The notes beneath the pieces were generated by a model. The model made no database searches. It was not told the DNA's origin and saw nothing but the letters and a program-made list of their open reading frames with translations. Below, in pieces: positions 18,453-27,356 of a stretch of DNA of 64,000 nucleotides. The stretch is taken from positions 1 through 64,000 of the forward strand of contig DATGQZ010000057.1 in NCBI GenBank assembly GCA_035303945.1, written 5' to 3'. The DNA comes from DATGMS01 sp035303945 (GTDB taxonomy: Bacteria > Bacteroidota > Bacteroidia > Cytophagales > Cyclobacteriaceae). Each line of letters starts with the position of its first letter. Positions within the stretch are counted from its first letter, which is position 1. A program made the position numbers and the translations under genes.

Positions 18453-18692
18453 ATGGCAGAAATAGAAGATCAAAATAACCATCCCTCTCCATCAAGAAAG
18501 GCCAACCCTTCTGATTCCGGCCGGAATAAAGCACAGATTAAAGAAGGGAAGACAGCCGATGAATTGGAGAGAGAAGATGAGATTAGGCAGGAACATACGG
18601 ATAAAGAACAAATTCCATCCCATCTGGAAAAACATGCCAACAGAAATCCGAACAAACCGGATATTGACAAGCCTTCTTACGGAGGCACCTGA
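18453..18692 (+). CDS. Small hydrophilic protein, unknown function
   Basis: I do not recognise a family. The 79-residue product is very rich in charged and polar residues, with no hydrophobic core ('KADEL/EREDEIRQEHTDKEQ'-like stretches and a Pro/Asn-rich tail). It is probably disordered, like small stress-induced proteins. Support for a real gene is its own intergenic slot, divergent from the histidine kinase, a normal ATG, and a good terminator 7 nt after the stop. Confidence 0.6.
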   Translation: MAEIEDQNNHPSPSRKANPSDSGRNKAQIKEGKTADELEREDEIRQEHTDKEQIPSHLEKHANRNPNKPDIDKPSYGGT

Positions 18693-18696
18693 TAGA

Positions 18697-18727
18697 AAAA
18701 AGGCCTGGAATTCACTTCCAGGCCTTT
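18697..18727. terminator. Bidirectional terminator
   Basis: A 12-bp perfect stem, AAAAGGCCTGGAA with TTCCAGGCCTTTT around a 5-nt loop, with A and T runs on both flanks. It sits between the plus-strand small gene and the convergent SGNH hydrolase gene, whose stop codon begins 3 nt later. Confidence 0.88.
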
Positions 18728-18729
18728 TG

Positions 18730-19476
18730 TTATTTAACTGCTTTAAGCCATGCCTGCGCCATAAGCTGAGAACCTGCTAAGGAGGGGTGAACACCGTCAG
18801 TAGTCCAATAAGATCCCGGGGCTCGTTTTTCGGCCTCATCGAATACCTTTTGGAAGGGTACAAAAATTGCCCCAGCAGCCGAGGCAATTTCTTTAGCCGC
18901 TGCCCGATAACTGTCAAATTGGGGATACCAGGAATCATCCACTGCTTTAACACCTTTGACGGCAAAGGGTTCGCAGATGATCATTTTTAAATGAGGCAGC
19001 TGATTTTTGGTCCTTTCCAGCAAGGCAGTTAAATCCTTGCGATAAACCTCCACGGTACCATCATAGTTGCCGGTATGCTTGTGCCAATAGTCATTCACTC
19101 CGATCAAAATGCTCAACACGTTGGGTTGGATCTCCAGACAATCTTTATCCCAGCGGTCTGCCAGTTGATAAACTTTGTTGCCGCTAATGCCTTTGTTATA
19201 AATCTGTAGATTTTTTTCGGCATGCTTATGTAGCAGTTCTGCCGCAGCCAAAAAAGCATAGCCACCGCCCAGGATGGACGGACTGTTAAAGCCGTGATTT
19301 TCTTTGTTCCGCCCCGCGTCGGTAATAGAATCGCCCTGAAAAAGGATCTTGTCTCCATTGTTGAGCTTGATAGAAGAGCCAGCCGCGGGCATAGCTGCCT
19401 CTACAATTTCAGTTAATCCGAACAGGGAGATTCCTGTGAGGGTACTGTTTCGTATAAAATTTCTTCTGTTGATCAT
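18730..19476 (-). CDS. SGNH/GDSL family hydrolase, Tat-exported
   Basis: A 248-residue esterase/lipase-type enzyme with all SGNH blocks: block I 'FQGDSITDAGR' (catalytic Ser), block II 'GISGNKV' (Gly), block III 'IGVNDYW' (Asn) and block V 'DGVHPS' (Asp-His). The N-terminus 'MINRRNFIRNSTLTG' carries a twin-arginine signal, so it is probably exported folded by Tat. A tatA homologue lies at 57.3 kb. Typical substrates are acetyl groups on carbohydrates. It stands alone. Confidence 0.92.
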   Translation of the reverse strand: MINRRNFIRNSTLTGISLFGLTEIVEAAMPAAGSSIKLNNGDKILFQGDSITDAGRNKENHGFNSPSILGGGYAFLAAAELLHKHAEKNLQIYNKGISGNKVYQLADRWDKDCLEIQPNVLSILIGVNDYWHKHTGNYDGTVEVYRKDLTALLERTKNQLPHLKMIICEPFAVKGVKAVDDSWYPQFDSYRAAAKEIASAAGAIFVPFQKVFDEAEKRAPGSYWTTDGVHPSLAGSQLMAQAWLKAVK

Positions 19477-19587
19477 TCGTTTTTTTGGGTTAGTGAAAAA
19501 TCCTTAAGGAACTGCAAATTATAAAAAATGCCGACAAATAGCGCAGAGGCTACGCCGCATTCAACCGCTTTTTCTTTTAGGCAATCC

Positions 19588-20322
19588 TTAAGGGGATTGG
19601 GCCTCCTTCTGTCGGTACAGGCCAATGATGTTAAAAATTACTGCGCAAAAGGCGACCCAGATCAGCCCGCCAATAAAGCCCGCCATTACGTCACTGGGGT
19701 AATGAACGCCCAGATAAACGCGGCTGATACCGATAAGCAGGATCAATAACCCGAAGCCTAGAAGAGCAAGCCCCTTGATCGCCCAGGATCGGGCAAAACG
19801 GAAGCTGAGGTATATCAAAAAACCATAGAAGGCCATGGCGCTCATCGAATGACCACTGGGATAACTGAGTGTGGATACCGCAACCAAATGCTCAAAGGTG
19901 GGCCGTTCTCTGGCAATCACCTTTTTTAGCACCACATTGGATAGGGAGGAGATCAGCAAAACCAAAATGGTCTGCAGGGTAAACCTCCACCGTCCATACT
20001 TGAAATAGAAGAAAGCTGCCACCAGCAGGGATGCAATGAGGTAGGCAACACGATCTCCCATATGAGTGATAAACTCAAAAACTGGCGTAAGGGAAGGATG
20101 CCTATAGGATTGGATCGTAGTGCTGACCCTGTCGTCAAAAACAACCAACTCATCTTGTTTAAGATCCTCGGTGATTTCCACAAATGCATTCAAGCTGACT
20201 ACGAAGATTGCAAAAGATATCCCAATGGTAAGGTAGTAGGGAAACAAGGGATTGTCCTGATGGAAGTGATCCCGCAGCAATTGCCGCAGCCATAGGATAA
20301 TTTTCTTGAGGATCTGTCGCAT
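19588..20322 (-). CDS. PAP2 family phosphatase
   Basis: A membrane phosphatase of about 244 residues with six predicted helices. The three catalytic motifs are complete: 'KKVIARERP' (KxxxxxxRP), 'PSGH' and 'SRVYLGVHYPSD' (SRx5Hx3D). Family members dephosphorylate phosphatidic acid, phosphatidylglycerophosphate or undecaprenyl pyrophosphate. The last would supply the lipid carrier for the glycan genes that start divergently 135 nt away; that link is inference. The ATG at 20322 is preferred over the TTG at 20403. Confidence 0.93.
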   Translation of the reverse strand: MRQILKKIILWLRQLLRDHFHQDNPLFPYYLTIGISFAIFVVSLNAFVEITEDLKQDELVVFDDRVSTTIQSYRHPSLTPVFEFITHMGDRVAYLIASLLVAAFFYFKYGRWRFTLQTILVLLISSLSNVVLKKVIARERPTFEHLVAVSTLSYPSGHSMSAMAFYGFLIYLSFRFARSWAIKGLALLGFGLLILLIGISRVYLGVHYPSDVMAGFIGGLIWVAFCAVIFNIIGLYRQKEAQSP

Positions 20323-20360
20323 TGATGCCTGTTGTTTCGTTGGGTTTGAGGTGATCGGTA

Positions 20361-20368
20361 CAAAAATA
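20361..20368 (-). promoter_or_regulatory. TAnnTTTG -7 box for the PAP2 gene
   Basis: The minus strand reads TATTTTTG, a perfect match to the Bacteroidota -7 consensus, 38 nt before the PAP2 ATG. No TTG is found at the -33 position. Confidence 0.45.
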
Positions 20369-20431
20369 GAAAAACATATTGCTTTTGAGCCTGACGATAG
20401 CAAAGGCTGGTCCGTTATTAGTTATAAATTG

Positions 20432-20439
20432 TATTTTTG
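20432..20439 (+). promoter_or_regulatory. TAnnTTTG -7 box for the glycosyltransferase operon
   Basis: TATTTTTG matches the Bacteroidota -7 consensus, 17 nt before the ATG at 20457. This would give a leader of only about ten bases. It is the likely promoter of the seven-gene glycosyltransferase run. Confidence 0.5.
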
Positions 20440-20456
20440 GAATCACCGAGGTTAAT

Positions 20457-21257
20457 ATGCACGAACTACTAACACATACAAGGGCTGTAGAGAAGCAGTC
20501 TTACACTTATGATTTTTCCATTTGCACCTTGGTCAACCATATGCCGGAATACGAGCAAATGGTGGCTTCATTTATTCAAGCGGGCTTTTCTCCGATTAGC
20601 TGCGAATTCCTTTACGTCGACAATACCCAATCGAATACCTACGATGCCTATTCTGGACTAAACACCATGCTCCAGCAGGCGAGAGGTAAATATGTTGTTT
20701 TATGTCATCAAGATATTCTGCTGGAATTTCACCATAGGAAGGAGCTGGAGACGCGTATAGAGGAGCTGGACACTTTGGACCCGACTTGGGCCATAGCAGG
20801 CAATGCCGGGGCAGCAGGACCAAACCATATCGTCTACAAAGTGTCCTATCCGGATGGCACTTTGGCCAACAAAGGTAAATTACCCTTAAAGGTTCAAAGC
20901 TTGGATGAGCACTTCATTATGGTCAAAAACGGCTTAGGGATTGGGCTGTCTGGAGACCTCGAGGGGTTTCATCTTTACGGGGCGGATATCTGTCTGCAGG
21001 CAGAGGTAAAAGGATATGCCAGTTATGTGATTGATTTCCACCTTTTGCACAAAAGCAAAGGCAATCCGGATCAAAGTTTTCAGCAATGTGAGAAAAATCT
21101 TGTCAGGAAATATAGCCGATTCTTTAGGCCAAGGTGGGTACAGACCACAACAACCCTTTTTCACCTGCCCAGTAACCCTAACCATGGGTCTGGCCGTAAA
21201 GGTCCCTCGCTGTTTTTGATTCGAATGTGGAACGGTCTCAAAAAAAAGTTAGGATAA
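20457..21257 (+). CDS. Glycosyltransferase family protein (GT-A like)
   Basis: A 266-residue protein starting at the ATG 20457; a longer TTG-type frame from 20379 is unlikely. It resembles a small group of glycosyltransferase-like proteins of polysaccharide loci. A nucleotide-sugar type N-terminal half ('SICTLVNHMPEYEQMVASF') is followed by the characteristic 'YVVLCHQDILLE', and a C-terminal 'HLYGADICLQAEVKGY' holds a DxC-type acidic site. The donor and acceptor are unknown. It is the first of seven co-directional glycan genes, with 3 nt to the next. Confidence 0.75.
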   Translation: MHELLTHTRAVEKQSYTYDFSICTLVNHMPEYEQMVASFIQAGFSPISCEFLYVDNTQSNTYDAYSGLNTMLQQARGKYVVLCHQDILLEFHHRKELETRIEELDTLDPTWAIAGNAGAAGPNHIVYKVSYPDGTLANKGKLPLKVQSLDEHFIMVKNGLGIGLSGDLEGFHLYGADICLQAEVKGYASYVIDFHLLHKSKGNPDQSFQQCEKNLVRKYSRFFRPRWVQTTTTLFHLPSNPNHGSGRKGPSLFLIRMWNGLKKKLG

Positions 21258-21260
21258 GGC

Positions 21261-22001
21261 ATGAAGGAAGGAGGATACAACACAAGGCCCAGCTTTAATA
21301 AAAATGCATCTCTAATTTCTGTCATCACTGTATGTTACAATGCTGCAGATACGCTTAGCCAGTGCATACAGAGTGTGGTTGATCAGCAATTTAAGGATAT
21401 CGAGTATATTGTCATCGATGGAGGGAGCACAGATGGAACGCTTGAAATTCTGGAGGTACAGGACGATCGAATTGCCTATTGGCGTAGTGAGCCGGATCGG
21501 GGTATCTACCATGCGATGAATAAGGCCTTGAAATATGCCAACGGTAAATGGTTGCTCTTTCTTGGTGCCGATGACCTGTTGTTGCCGGGCATCTCCCAAA
21601 TGGCTCAGGTCCTGAAAGATAAACACACGATTTATTACTCCAAAGTGCTGTATGAAGAAAGTCCGGTGGGCAGGAAAATTGACGGTTATTTTCTTGCCAA
21701 AAACAACATTTGCCATCAAAGTATCTTGTATCCTAAAACAGTATTTGAAAAATACCGCTTTGAGGAAAAATACCGCCTGTATGCTGACCATTATCTCAAC
21801 ATGCAGTGTTGGGCAGATCCTCAATTCAAATGGCAATACTGCGACATCCTCACCGCAAAGTTTGCGCTTGATGGCGCATCTTCAGCCAAAGATGATCCGG
21901 CATTTGAGGCTGATAAAGCCAAGTGGATAAAAAAATACTTTGGCCAGCTTGCCTACTGGCGCTACCGTTTTAAGCAGCTCAAGTCCAACATTAAGGGATG
22001 A
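21261..22001 (+). CDS. Glycosyltransferase family 2
   Basis: A 246-residue GT2 enzyme. The N-terminal 'SVITVCYNAADTLSQCI' and 'DIEYIVIDGGSTDGTLEI' form the nucleotide-binding half, and 'LGADDLLLPG' holds the metal-binding aspartates. This subtype, with 'EPDRGIYHAMNKAL', is common in capsule and O-antigen loci. It transfers one sugar to a lipid-linked glycan on the cytoplasmic face. It overlaps the next gene by 4 nt (ATGA). Confidence 0.92.
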   Translation: MKEGGYNTRPSFNKNASLISVITVCYNAADTLSQCIQSVVDQQFKDIEYIVIDGGSTDGTLEILEVQDDRIAYWRSEPDRGIYHAMNKALKYANGKWLLFLGADDLLLPGISQMAQVLKDKHTIYYSKVLYEESPVGRKIDGYFLAKNNICHQSILYPKTVFEKYRFEEKYRLYADHYLNMQCWADPQFKWQYCDILTAKFALDGASSAKDDPAFEADKAKWIKKYFGQLAYWRYRFKQLKSNIKG

Positions 22002-23089
22002 AGATACAATTTGACCACCAGACTTTTTCATTGCAGCAATATGGGGGAATTTCCCGCTATTTTGCCGTGTTGCAACAGTTTCTGCAAACCCAAGATGATG
22101 TAGAAATCGATCGGGGCGTGCTGGTGTCCCGAAACCATTACCTGCCGGCTGATGTCTTGCCGATGTCACCCACCTGGGGTAAAAGGTTGGTGAGCCGCTC
22201 TCGAACCTATGCTTTTAACCAAAGGTACTGCCGATCTATAATAGCAAAAAACCAGTTTGACCTGTTCCATCCGTCCTATTATGATGCTTACTTTATACCA
22301 CGTCTTAAAAAACCCTTTGTGCTCACCGTTCATGATCTGACACATGAGCTGTTCCCTGAATTTTTCCCTCAGGAAGATCCTTTTATTACTTATAAGCGGC
22401 AGGTGATAGAAAGAGCTGACCATATCATCGCCATTTCTGCTTCTACAAAAAATGATCTGAGGGAAGTCTTTGGTGTGGAAGAACAGCGAATTACCGTCAT
22501 TCATCATGGTTTGTATCCCATCGCAGAAACAGGAGAAAGCGTGGACGGCCTGCCGCAGCGCTATATTTTATATGTAGGAGCGCGTAATGGATACAAAAAC
22601 TTTGTGCGCTTTGTCAAGGCATGTGCTTTGGTATTGCAGCAGGAAAAAGATCTGAAGGTCCTCTGTGCCGGTGGCGGTACTTTTAATTTAGCGGAGCGGG
22701 AATTGCTGCTGCGGCTTAAGCTTAGCAATTCGGTAAGGCAGATAGAGGTCAGCGACGGCCAGCTAAAAACCTTGTATGAAAATGCCCAGCTTTTTGTGTA
22801 TCCTTCATTGTATGAAGGTTTTGGATTGCCGCTGCTGGAGGCCTTCCATAACAATTGTCCAGTAGCCGTCAGTAAAAGCAGTTGTTTCCCCGAGGTTGGA
22901 GGCGATGCTGTGTGTTATTTTGAGCCTTATGCAGAAGAAGATATAGCACGCGCCATTTCGAGTGTTGTTGCTGACCAAGCCCTGCAAGAGAAGCTAAGGT
23001 TGCAGGGGCAACAGCGGCTAAAACACTTTGCATTAGAAGACTGCATGAAGAAGACTTTAGGTTTGTATAAAGCCATGATAAAAAATTAA
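21998..23089 (+). CDS. Glycosyltransferase family 4
   Basis: A 363-residue GT-B fold enzyme. 'QQYGGISRYFAVL' near the N-terminus is the glycine loop typical of mannosyltransferase-like GT4 proteins. The C-terminal donor-binding motif is 'PSLYEGFGLPLLEAF' (E-x7-E). It is joined to the preceding GT2 by an ATGA overlap and followed by the next GT4 after 8 nt. The likely sugar is mannose or a related hexose, which is inference from family resemblance. Confidence 0.93.
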   Translation: MKIQFDHQTFSLQQYGGISRYFAVLQQFLQTQDDVEIDRGVLVSRNHYLPADVLPMSPTWGKRLVSRSRTYAFNQRYCRSIIAKNQFDLFHPSYYDAYFIPRLKKPFVLTVHDLTHELFPEFFPQEDPFITYKRQVIERADHIIAISASTKNDLREVFGVEEQRITVIHHGLYPIAETGESVDGLPQRYILYVGARNGYKNFVRFVKACALVLQQEKDLKVLCAGGGTFNLAERELLLRLKLSNSVRQIEVSDGQLKTLYENAQLFVYPSLYEGFGLPLLEAFHNNCPVAVSKSSCFPEVGGDAVCYFEPYAEEDIARAISSVVADQALQEKLRLQGQQRLKHFALEDCMKKTLGLYKAMIKN

Positions 23090-23097
23090 CAACAGCC

Positions 23098-24270
23098 ATG
23101 AAGCGTGTTTTGTATTTCTTTCCTGAAAATCCATTAGAAAATAATGCGGGCAACAAGACGCGTGCACTGCAATTGCTGCGCTATTTTGAGGAACGAAACT
23201 TTAAGGTAGATTTCGTCAGCTTGCAGCAAGGAATGAGTAAATGGAATGAAGAGGATATTGAGGCGTTTAAACGTTCCGGCTTGGCAGAGAATATACAGTT
23301 TATTCAAAAAAAACCGTCTAAGGACAATCGGATAAAATATCTGCTGGATTATAAAATCCCTAATCAGCGGTACAAAAAGCAGTTTGGAGACAAGAGCAGC
23401 TTGAATACGGATATTTCTATAAATAAAAAAAGACAGTTTGAAAGCATACTTCAGGCTAAAAAATATGATTATATCATTATCAGCTATTTATACTGGGCTG
23501 ATTTAATTAATACACCCTTGGTTGCAGGGGCGAAAACCATTGTAGATACCCATGATTTTTTAACCTTGCATCACAAGGGCAAGAAGGGTTTTCAACTGGG
23601 ACCTACCTTTGAAGATGAGATCGAAAAGCTCAACCTGTTTTGCGAGGCTTGGAGCATTTCCTCTGACGAACAGTTTGTGTTCGGACAGTTTTCGAGAACG
23701 AAGCTCCGCTTGATTCCACCTTATTTTGATCCTCCTCAGGAAAGCATTGTGCCGGAAAAGGTTTTCGATCTTATCTATGTAGCCAGCGATAATCCCCACA
23801 ACATCCGCTCTGCCCGATGGTTTTTTGGGGAAGTATATCCCTTGCTATCGAAAAAGCTAAACATCTGTGTGATTGGAAGAATATGCGCGTATATAGGAGA
23901 ATATTCGAATGTGCGCAAACTGTCTTTTGTAGAGCATCTCGATGACTTTTACCGTCAATCAAAGATTTCCATATGCCCGATGCTCAGCGGCACGGGCGTA
24001 AAAATTAAAGTGGTAGAAGCCTTGTCCTATGGGCTTCCCATTGTATGCACCGTGCGGGGCATAGATGGCTTACCTAACAAAATCAACAATGGATGTCTGG
24101 TGGATGACGATCCTACTGGATTTGCGCACCACATTAGCCGATTGCTGCAGCATGCTGATTTATACCGTCAGCAGAGTGAGTGGGGAAAAGCGCTTTTTAA
24201 TAGTTTCTTTACCAAGCAAGCCGTATTTATTCAATTGGATAGGGCTTTTGAAATTAATGACCATTCTTGA
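23098..24270 (+). CDS. Glycosyltransferase family 4
   Basis: A 390-residue GT-B protein with the N-terminal 'YFFPENPLENNAGNKTRAL' pattern of GT4 enzymes that open with a substrate loop. The C-terminal donor site is 'GTGVKIKVVEALSYGLPIV'. The first third of the gene (about 23,280-23,500) is visibly more AT-rich than its neighbours, as often seen in transferred glycan genes. Donor and acceptor are unknown. Confidence 0.9.
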   Translation: MKRVLYFFPENPLENNAGNKTRALQLLRYFEERNFKVDFVSLQQGMSKWNEEDIEAFKRSGLAENIQFIQKKPSKDNRIKYLLDYKIPNQRYKKQFGDKSSLNTDISINKKRQFESILQAKKYDYIIISYLYWADLINTPLVAGAKTIVDTHDFLTLHHKGKKGFQLGPTFEDEIEKLNLFCEAWSISSDEQFVFGQFSRTKLRLIPPYFDPPQESIVPEKVFDLIYVASDNPHNIRSARWFFGEVYPLLSKKLNICVIGRICAYIGEYSNVRKLSFVEHLDDFYRQSKISICPMLSGTGVKIKVVEALSYGLPIVCTVRGIDGLPNKINNGCLVDDDPTGFAHHISRLLQHADLYRQQSEWGKALFNSFFTKQAVFIQLDRAFEINDHS

Positions 24271-24284
24271 GCTCATCGCATTTT

Positions 24285-25478
24285 ATGCCAAAACCAATCC
24301 ATAAATTGATCGAGAGGAAAACAGACAACGCCAAAGCGCTCCTGCGTTATCCTTATATCCGATGGAAATTGAAAGCTGACTACAGGCTATTTTTCTTTTT
24401 CCCTTTTTGGCAAATTGGAGGCGGAGAACGGGTTCATGCGGATATCTTAAAGGTATTCAGATCTGAACGATCCCTGTGCTTTATTACCGATCAATCAGAA
24501 AATGATGGTTTTAAAAAGGAATTTCAATCCTATGCAGATACCCTAACCTTAGGCCGCTGGGCTAAAAAGCCATCCTTTAAAAAACTTATGCTTAAGCATA
24601 TTGCCGATGCCATCAATCGACAGCAGGAGGCGGTGGCTTTCGGCTGTCATAGCCATTTCTTCTACGAACTGATCCCTTTTTTGGCAAAGCATGTAAAAGT
24701 CGTTGATTTGATCCATGCATTTACTTTTGATCCCAACGGACCCGAACATTATAGCTTGCCCCATGTCCCAAGGCTTGACCAACGGGTGATATTAGGAGAA
24801 AAAACCAAAAGGGATTTCCGCCAACTTTATCAGGAGAAAGGGCTGGATCTTCAGTATTTGGAGCGATTTACCATTATTCCTAATCAATCGCATATTCCTG
24901 CTGATCCCCCTGCCAAAGACTATCTAGGTAGGCTTACGGTGCTTTTTGTTTCCAGAAATGCACCAGAAAAACGTCCAGAAGTCTTTATCGAGATTGCTCG
25001 GCGTTGTGCTGCTCAACAGTTGCCAACTGAGTTTATTATGGTAGGGGATTTTAAGCATTGGGAAAAGGAGCAGATACCACAACTTAACTTCGCAGGAGAA
25101 ATATTTGATCGGGATGCCTTGACGGCGCTCTACCGCTCCGCCCATATAATCCTTGTGACTTCCTGGCGGGAAGGGTTTCCCCTGGTGATGATGGAAGGCA
25201 TGGGCAATGGTGTCGTTCCGATTGCAACTGCGGTGGGAGAAATCCCCGCCTATATTTCCTCCGAAGGCAAACGAAACGGCTTCCTAATAGAAAATGAGCA
25301 AAACATCCATGCCGTGATCGACAATTTTGTGGAGTGTGTGGCGCTATTATGTGAGCAGAGGCATCAACTTAAAGAATTCAGCCTACAAGCTTATCAATAT
25401 GCAAAAGACAATTTCGGTCCGGAGCGTTTTGGGGAGTTCTACAGAAGGCTATTGCTAGGCGTAAATATCACAAAGTAA
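24285..25478 (+). CDS. Glycosyltransferase family 4
   Basis: A GT-B enzyme of 397 residues from the ATG at 24285; a TTG at 24267 would overlap the previous stop. The N-terminal part has 'FPFWQIGGGERVHADIL', a glycine-rich donor loop. The C-terminal motif is 'TSWREGFPLVMMEGMGNG' (E-x7-E), with 'AVGEIPAYI' after it. It is the fourth transferase in the row. Specificity cannot be read. Confidence 0.92.
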   Translation: MPKPIHKLIERKTDNAKALLRYPYIRWKLKADYRLFFFFPFWQIGGGERVHADILKVFRSERSLCFITDQSENDGFKKEFQSYADTLTLGRWAKKPSFKKLMLKHIADAINRQQEAVAFGCHSHFFYELIPFLAKHVKVVDLIHAFTFDPNGPEHYSLPHVPRLDQRVILGEKTKRDFRQLYQEKGLDLQYLERFTIIPNQSHIPADPPAKDYLGRLTVLFVSRNAPEKRPEVFIEIARRCAAQQLPTEFIMVGDFKHWEKEQIPQLNFAGEIFDRDALTALYRSAHIILVTSWREGFPLVMMEGMGNGVVPIATAVGEIPAYISSEGKRNGFLIENEQNIHAVIDNFVECVALLCEQRHQLKEFSLQAYQYAKDNFGPERFGEFYRRLLLGVNITK

Positions 25479-25496
25479 AACATAGTGGCTGGAAAG

Positions 25497-26348
25497 ATGA
25501 AAATCGTTAAATTCTTGGGTGGATTGGGTAACCAGATGTTTCAATATGCCTTTTATCGATCGCTTCAACAGCAGTTTAAAGTAAAAGCGGATCTCTCCGG
25601 GTTTAAAGATTATTCTCACCACCATGGTTTTGAGTTGACAAAAGTCTTTGGCATCCCAGTAGTTCAGGCTAGCGCTTTCGAACTGCGTCTTTATCAGGCT
25701 GAAGCAAGGGATTGGCTGACAAGGAAATTGCGGAGACTGTATGGTACCAAAGGGGCAGCCTATAACGAGCCGGAAGAGTTCGGATATGATCCCACTATTT
25801 ATCAAGATGCTTCTCCACGCTATTTTTGGGGCTATTGGCAGCATTATCGCTATATTCAGCAGGTAGAGGAGCAACTCAGGGAGGCATTTCGTTTTAGAGA
25901 GCCGCTTACTGGAAGCAATGCGGTATTTTTGGATAGGTTGCAGCATCAACCCTCAGTCGCAGTCCATGTCAGAAGAGGCGACTACCTTGACCATCCGGTG
26001 TTGGGAGGAATATGTGATCTCGATTATTATCTGAAAGCAATTCAGTTGATGAAGGATAGATTAGGGAACCCATTACTCGTGTTTTTCTCCAACGATTCGG
26101 CGTGGTGTAGACAGTACCTTTGGGAGGAAAACGCGGTTTATGTGGATTGGAACAAGAATAGTGACAGCTATAAAGATATGCAGTTGATGAGCCACTGCCA
26201 CCATTATATCATTGCCAACAGCAGTTTCAGCTGGTGGGGTCAATGGCTTAACCGCAACCCAGACAAAATAGTGATATCCCCCAGCAGGTGGGTGAATACT
26301 GATGCAGATCCAGCCGCCTTAATTCTCCCTCATTGGATACAATTATGA
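25497..26348 (+). CDS. Alpha-1,2-fucosyltransferase (GT11)
   Basis: A 283-residue GT11 enzyme. The N-terminal 'FLGGLGNQMFQYAFYRSL' and the 'VAVHVRRGDYLDHP' motif, which binds GDP-fucose, are diagnostic. 'NSSFSWWGQWL' near the C-terminus completes the family pattern. It adds fucose in alpha-1,2 linkage to a galactose-type acceptor, so the glycan made here should contain fucose. The ATG at 25497 is preferred to the GTG at 25485. The stop overlaps the next ATG in an ATGA arrangement. Confidence 0.94.
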   Translation: MKIVKFLGGLGNQMFQYAFYRSLQQQFKVKADLSGFKDYSHHHGFELTKVFGIPVVQASAFELRLYQAEARDWLTRKLRRLYGTKGAAYNEPEEFGYDPTIYQDASPRYFWGYWQHYRYIQQVEEQLREAFRFREPLTGSNAVFLDRLQHQPSVAVHVRRGDYLDHPVLGGICDLDYYLKAIQLMKDRLGNPLLVFFSNDSAWCRQYLWEENAVYVDWNKNSDSYKDMQLMSHCHHYIIANSSFSWWGQWLNRNPDKIVISPSRWVNTDADPAALILPHWIQL

Positions 26349-27349
26349 TGAGCAATCCCTCCGTCACGGTTTTAATTCCTTTTTATAATAGCCAAGCCTA
26401 TCTAAAAGCGGCGATTGACAGCGTTTTGCGTCAAACCTTTGCTGACCTTGAATTATTGTTGGTTGATGATGCCTCCACAGATGCAAGCCGGGCGATTGTG
26501 CAAGATTATGACGATCCGAGACTGCGGTTGATTTGCAATGACAAAAACCGGGGCGTCGTGTACAGCAGAAACCGTGGGCTCGAGGAGGCCAAAGCCCCCA
26601 TAATTGCTTTGTTGGATGCGGATGATGTCGCCATGCTGGACCGCATTGCCAGTCAACATGCCTATATGAAGAGCCATCCCCAGTTAATGATGGTGGGGGG
26701 GCAGGCAGAAGTCATAGATGCACAAGGCATTTCCACCGGCGAGTATTACCTCATGCCCACAGGAGCCACGTCAGTGGCAGTGGAATTGTTGTTTCGAAAC
26801 GTTTTCGTTAATTCTACCGTCATGTTCAGAAAGGAAGCCATCTCCATTGTAGGTGGCTATGAAGGTTGGGCGTATGCGGAAGACTATCGCTTTGCCTTTC
26901 GCATGGCAGAACGTTTTCCAGTCGCCAACTTGGACAAGGTATTGGTGCAATACCGTATACATGAGCAGAATATGTCTAAGACGGCCGACTTGATGAAAAA
27001 AGGAGAAAAACAGCTGATCAGTTATGTGCACCAACGATTCGGTATTGCAGAGGATGTGCAGCTTCAAGAAACCCATCTGTCCTTAATCCATCCAAGACTT
27101 GATCGTGAGCCGAGCTTAATGGATTACTTTAACTTGTTTGCCGAGCTAAGCAAAGGCAACGAAAAGGCAGGTATTTTCCCCAAAGAAGTGCTCAATAGAG
27201 AGCTTTTTTTGCGTTGGTATGCTATGATCAGACAAAGCAGCAATAAAGAGGCGTTGCGCCTCTTCTTTAAAAAACCGCTGTTCCAGCCCCGCTACGCCAG
27301 TTTTAAAATGTACAGAAAGGTGTTTAAGCAAGCTATGGGCTTTAGCTAA
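26345..27349 (+). CDS. Glycosyltransferase family 2
   Basis: A 334-residue GT2 enzyme starting at the ATG 26345, which overlaps the fucosyltransferase stop. 'VTVLIPFYNSQAYLKAAI' and 'LLLVDDASTDAS' form the nucleotide-binding half, 'IALLDADDVAMLDRI' holds the DxD, and 'AEDYRFAFRMA' is the acceptor-side ED motif. It is the last gene of the plus-strand run and converges on a minus-strand methyltransferase-like gene with only 7 nt between stops. Confidence 0.93.
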   Translation: MMSNPSVTVLIPFYNSQAYLKAAIDSVLRQTFADLELLLVDDASTDASRAIVQDYDDPRLRLICNDKNRGVVYSRNRGLEEAKAPIIALLDADDVAMLDRIASQHAYMKSHPQLMMVGGQAEVIDAQGISTGEYYLMPTGATSVAVELLFRNVFVNSTVMFRKEAISIVGGYEGWAYAEDYRFAFRMAERFPVANLDKVLVQYRIHEQNMSKTADLMKKGEKQLISYVHQRFGIAEDVQLQETHLSLIHPRLDREPSLMDYFNLFAELSKGNEKAGIFPKEVLNRELFLRWYAMIRQSSNKEALRLFFKKPLFQPRYASFKMYRKVFKQAMGFS

Positions 27350-27356
27350 TCGATTG

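Noticed and set aside
19582..19599. Hairpin overlapping the PAP2 stop codon
   Set aside because: Short stem inside coding sequence without a T-run on the correct strand.
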